Of a stretch of 64,000 bases of DNA, positions 61,440-64,000 are shown in pieces. The first letter of the stretch is position 1; each line of letters begins with the position of its first letter. Below the pieces are notes generated by a model, which was not told the origin of the DNA, ran no database searches, and saw nothing but the letters and a program-made list of their open reading frames with translations. Position numbers and translations under genes: made by a program. Source of the stretch: Melieria omissa. Its lineage: Eukaryota > Arthropoda > Insecta > Diptera > Ulidiidae. The DNA is taken from the NCBI GenBank assembly GCA_963971225.1, contig OZ020269.1, forward strand, positions 83,924,450 through 83,988,449, written 5' to 3'.

Positions 61440-62789
61440 TGCATCTTTGTTCGTTCTTCAAACGTCTTATATGGAGGATTAATTTTGAAGGAATTAATAT
61501 ATCAAAACTTGTATTAATACATTGGTAATGGAAATGTAATATAAATAAAAGTGATTGGCAAAAACGAATAAATACGGATAAATACGGAAAAAACACGACA
61601 TTTCAAACATCTTTGGAAGTATATACTCAGGGCCTCTGCCTTTGAGACGTCAAATTCAAATATTGTACATGCAGTCGTTTTCCTTGATTCCAAACCTCAC
61701 AAAATCATCAGCTCATTAGAAGTGAATGAAATTTATAACTGGAACCCACTACGGTACGCCCTCATAATTCAGCTTGAAGCTTTAGTAACTAATATCCCGT
61801 TAGAATGTTTTTAATTTTGATTTATTACCGATTTTTGCGTTGGAAGGCGCAATATCGAGTAGAATATTCTTACTGATTGCTTTATGTTTTGATTTGTTTT
61901 GGTTGTTCGTAGGCTTGATTTACGATTTAGTTTATTTTCCAACAAATTTTATGCCCTTTTTCTTATTATTGTTGTTGTTGTTGTTTAGATGTGCGGCCGC
62001 AAACTGATGTTGTGGTCGTTGTTTTATGTGCCTGATGCGCATCTTTTGACATTTTTATGCGCCCCAAACAAAAGCAATTCAAAGTCATGGACAACAAACA
62101 ACAACAACAATAATCAGAGATAATAAAAAAATATAAGAAGAAAACAAAAAAACAAAAAAACGCCAACAGCTCGCTCAATGAAACGGAAGTGTGAATAATT
62201 GTAATCGTTGTGAATACTGCTGGTCTTGCTTTCATTGTTGTTGTTGTTTGTTGCTGATGCTGCCAGTAAACACAAAATATAGTCGGTGCTGACTTAATGT
62301 TACTTTCATAAATAATGCGCAGCGCAACTGACATTTGGGTGCTGGTCAGCTGGTGAGTGTGGCAAGTGTGTGCGCGCGTGTGTGGCAGCAACATGTGGCA
62401 CCCAAACCGAGCACAGACAGTTGACACTTGCTAGAAATGCTAAGCATGATAAATAAGTTGCTTTGCATCCAATTGAGTGCAAAGACAAACGCAAAGCCGA
62501 AGAAAAATATTCATTAAAATAATGCGATGTTTACTTGGAAATTATCAAAACATATAAGCAGAATATATAATGGAATGTATGCAGCAAAGCAGAGAACGAA
62601 AGGTGAAGTGGACGCGCACAAATATTTTCATGGGACTGTTTACCAAATTCAAATTGATGCCATTGTGCGGTTATGTCAAGAATTTATTGTATACGAAATA
62701 TATTAGAGGTTTTTACGCTTAACGTTAAATTGAGAATTTTGAATGTTGAAAAAGACACAAAGTAGTAGTTAGTTCAGTTACAGTAGGTA
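61440..62789 (+). other. Ehbp1 intron segment
   Basis: TTG/CAA-rich runs at 61969-61988 and 62097-62112. No gene or element recognised. Confidence 0.5.
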
Positions 62790-64000
62790 GTTATTCTTGT
62801 CACTATAATGATGACAATTATTTGCATGTTAAGTCAAAGCAAGAGAGACATTAGTCGTGATAAACATCTCAGTTGTCGTTCACTTGTGTTGTATTCTCTT
62901 AATTTTTATTACTAAAATACTGACAAAGTTTAGTTTGGCGAAATAGAGATGGATAAAGAATTTTTCATTATAATGAATTCAGTTGTTCATTGCCGATCTT
63001 GCCACTAAAATTTTGTGTGTTCAAGCGGAGGAATAAAAAATAGAATTAATCATTCGCGGCAGTTAAGCCAAGTGATGTTGTTGCCACTAGGAATCTAACA
63101 ACATTCTGCACATTGAGCTACAGAGAGATATCAGCTGTCTTTCTCTACCGTTTTGGCCCATAGTATTCTGACATAGTGTTGTATGTTAGCAAGAGAGAGC
63201 AACAATTGCATCAGTTAAATTGATGCTCAAACAAATCTATCAAAAAGAAGAAGCAAACGAATAGTGTTCTGAGGAACAGACCTGCTATATCTCCCGATTA
63301 ACTTGGCCTTCCTATAACATGAAACGGACTAACCAGCTGTTTAACCTAACTAACCAGCCGTCACTCAATAAGCACAACGGTCTCGGTGTTCACGGGTCAC
63401 TGTCTTATGGGAAAGCATGAGACTAAGGTGAGACTAAGACTGCAATCCAACGACTATTGTCGAGGTTGTGGCTCTGAGGAGCCACGTTCTCCACCTGATG
63501 TGTCAGTGTCCTTGAAGACTTGAGTCTCTTGGTTCAGCTTTCTTCATTAGCCTAACCGAACTATCGCCTCTGAATATCAGGGATATAGCCAGAACGGAAT
63601 CTTCTTGGTTCCCAGCGCTGTAAGGGGAAGCGCTCATCCACTGTGGTATCACAATGAGCCATAAGATGGACTTAAGTGAGCTTTTCACAAGAAAGGCTGC
63701 TAATTCAACCTAACTTAACCTTAAGAGAGAGCAAATATTTGCCCAATAGTATGCTGACAAAATGTTGCGTTTTACTTGTGATAGCTCAATTGTCATTTTC
63801 TATCACTCTTGTCACTAAAATACCAATATTTTTTATGTTGACCACGTGAGAAAGAAAGTACCACTCGTTACCAACAGCGCCGTGGTTTTCTGTTCTTACC
63901 ACTAATTTTTTGTATTTGAGGTAAGGCAAAAGAAAGTTAATTAGGAGCCATATTTTTGATTGTCATTCTGACAATTTTGTCACTAAAATACTGACAATAT
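62790..64000. repeat. Degenerate tandem repeat interrupted by the LINE fragment
   Basis: TTGTCACTAAAATACTGACAA-like blocks recur at 62799, 62905, 63000, 63811 and 63977, and GTAT.CTGACA.A.TGTTG blocks at 63165 and 63750. The LINE piece at 63360-63720 sits between them. Runs off the right edge. Confidence 0.5.
63360..63720 (+). mobile_element. LINE 3' fragment: RNase H tail and zinc knuckle (I/Jockey-type)
   Basis: In one frame (about 63382-63519) the sequence reads VSVFTGHCLMGKHETKVRLR, LQSNDYCRGCGSEEP..., resembling the end of the RNase H domain (TGH) and the following Cys-x2-Cys of I/Jockey/R1-type LINE ORF2. The frame ends at a TGA. The 3' side ends in CAACCTAACTTAACCTTAAG, a possible tail. 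5'-truncated and decayed. Unrelated to the RTE-like LINE. Confidence 0.55.

Noticed and set aside
61966..62427. 153-codon minus-strand ORF with Gln/Thr runs
   Set aside because: It comes from TTG/CAA repeats, has no domain, and no ATG-supported coding context.

Overview
The window is A/T-rich eukaryotic DNA with small spliced exons separated by introns of very unequal size, many transposon remnants, and A-rich CAA/CAG-rich leader-like stretches. The protein content (a MAP4K with a CNH domain, an Ehbp1 start, several mariner transposases) and the intron/leader style point to a higher (brachyceran) fly. A tephritid fruit fly is my best guess; this is inference from style, not a database match.

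Gene 1 (2844-31529, + strand) is the 3' two thirds of the fly orthologue of MAP4K3/GLK, called happyhour (hppy) in Drosophila. Twelve exons can be joined with consistent phases into about 1009 codons: the end of the kinase domain from the activation segment/APE motif onward, a short conserved linker in four small exons, one large 1069-nt low-complexity exon (Gly/Ser/Asn/Gln/Ala), a proline-rich SH3-ligand-like piece, and the complete C-terminal CNH (citron homology) domain. The N-terminal half of the kinase domain lies left of the window. The larger introns are filled with mobile DNA: a MADF-bearing PIF/Harbinger-like element and a mariner in one, a full-length 3.26-kb RTE-like LINE with target-site duplication and an unclassified 983-bp TIR element in the next, and a mariner, a minisatellite, a pogo-like MITE and a piggyBac-like MITE in the third. 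A cluster of seven exons at 27.5-31.5 kb carries the linker and CNH domain.

Gene 2 (+ strand) begins on the right: a leader-like block around 36.9-38.3 kb with a palindromic CRE, then the first coding exon at 45025-45128, which encodes the conserved N-terminus of the EH-domain-binding protein Ehbp1 and ends in a good donor. No further coding exon of it was recognised, so 45129-64000 is read as its first coding intron (at least 18.9 kb). That intron carries a 5'-truncated copy of the same LINE, two arrays built on an ATTTTCGGAGTT core, a full-length tRNA-derived SINE with a 13-bp target-site duplication, a tRNA-Met-like SINE plus a 3' relative, a frameshifted mariner and a LINE RNase H tail fragment.

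Outside the two genes almost everything that can be recognised is repeat: at least five mariner/Tc1-type copies, two TTAA-flanked MITEs, one pogo-like MITE, three LINE copies of one family, two copies of one SINE in opposite orientation, and about ten locally amplified degenerate tandem repeats. The most unusual items are the intron of gene 1 that contains decayed extra copies of the preceding exon's 3' end including its splice donor, the Harbinger-like element with multiplied terminal motifs and a MADF fragment, and the unclassified TIR element with six copies of a GGCTGGGTTGTGAACC-like motif.
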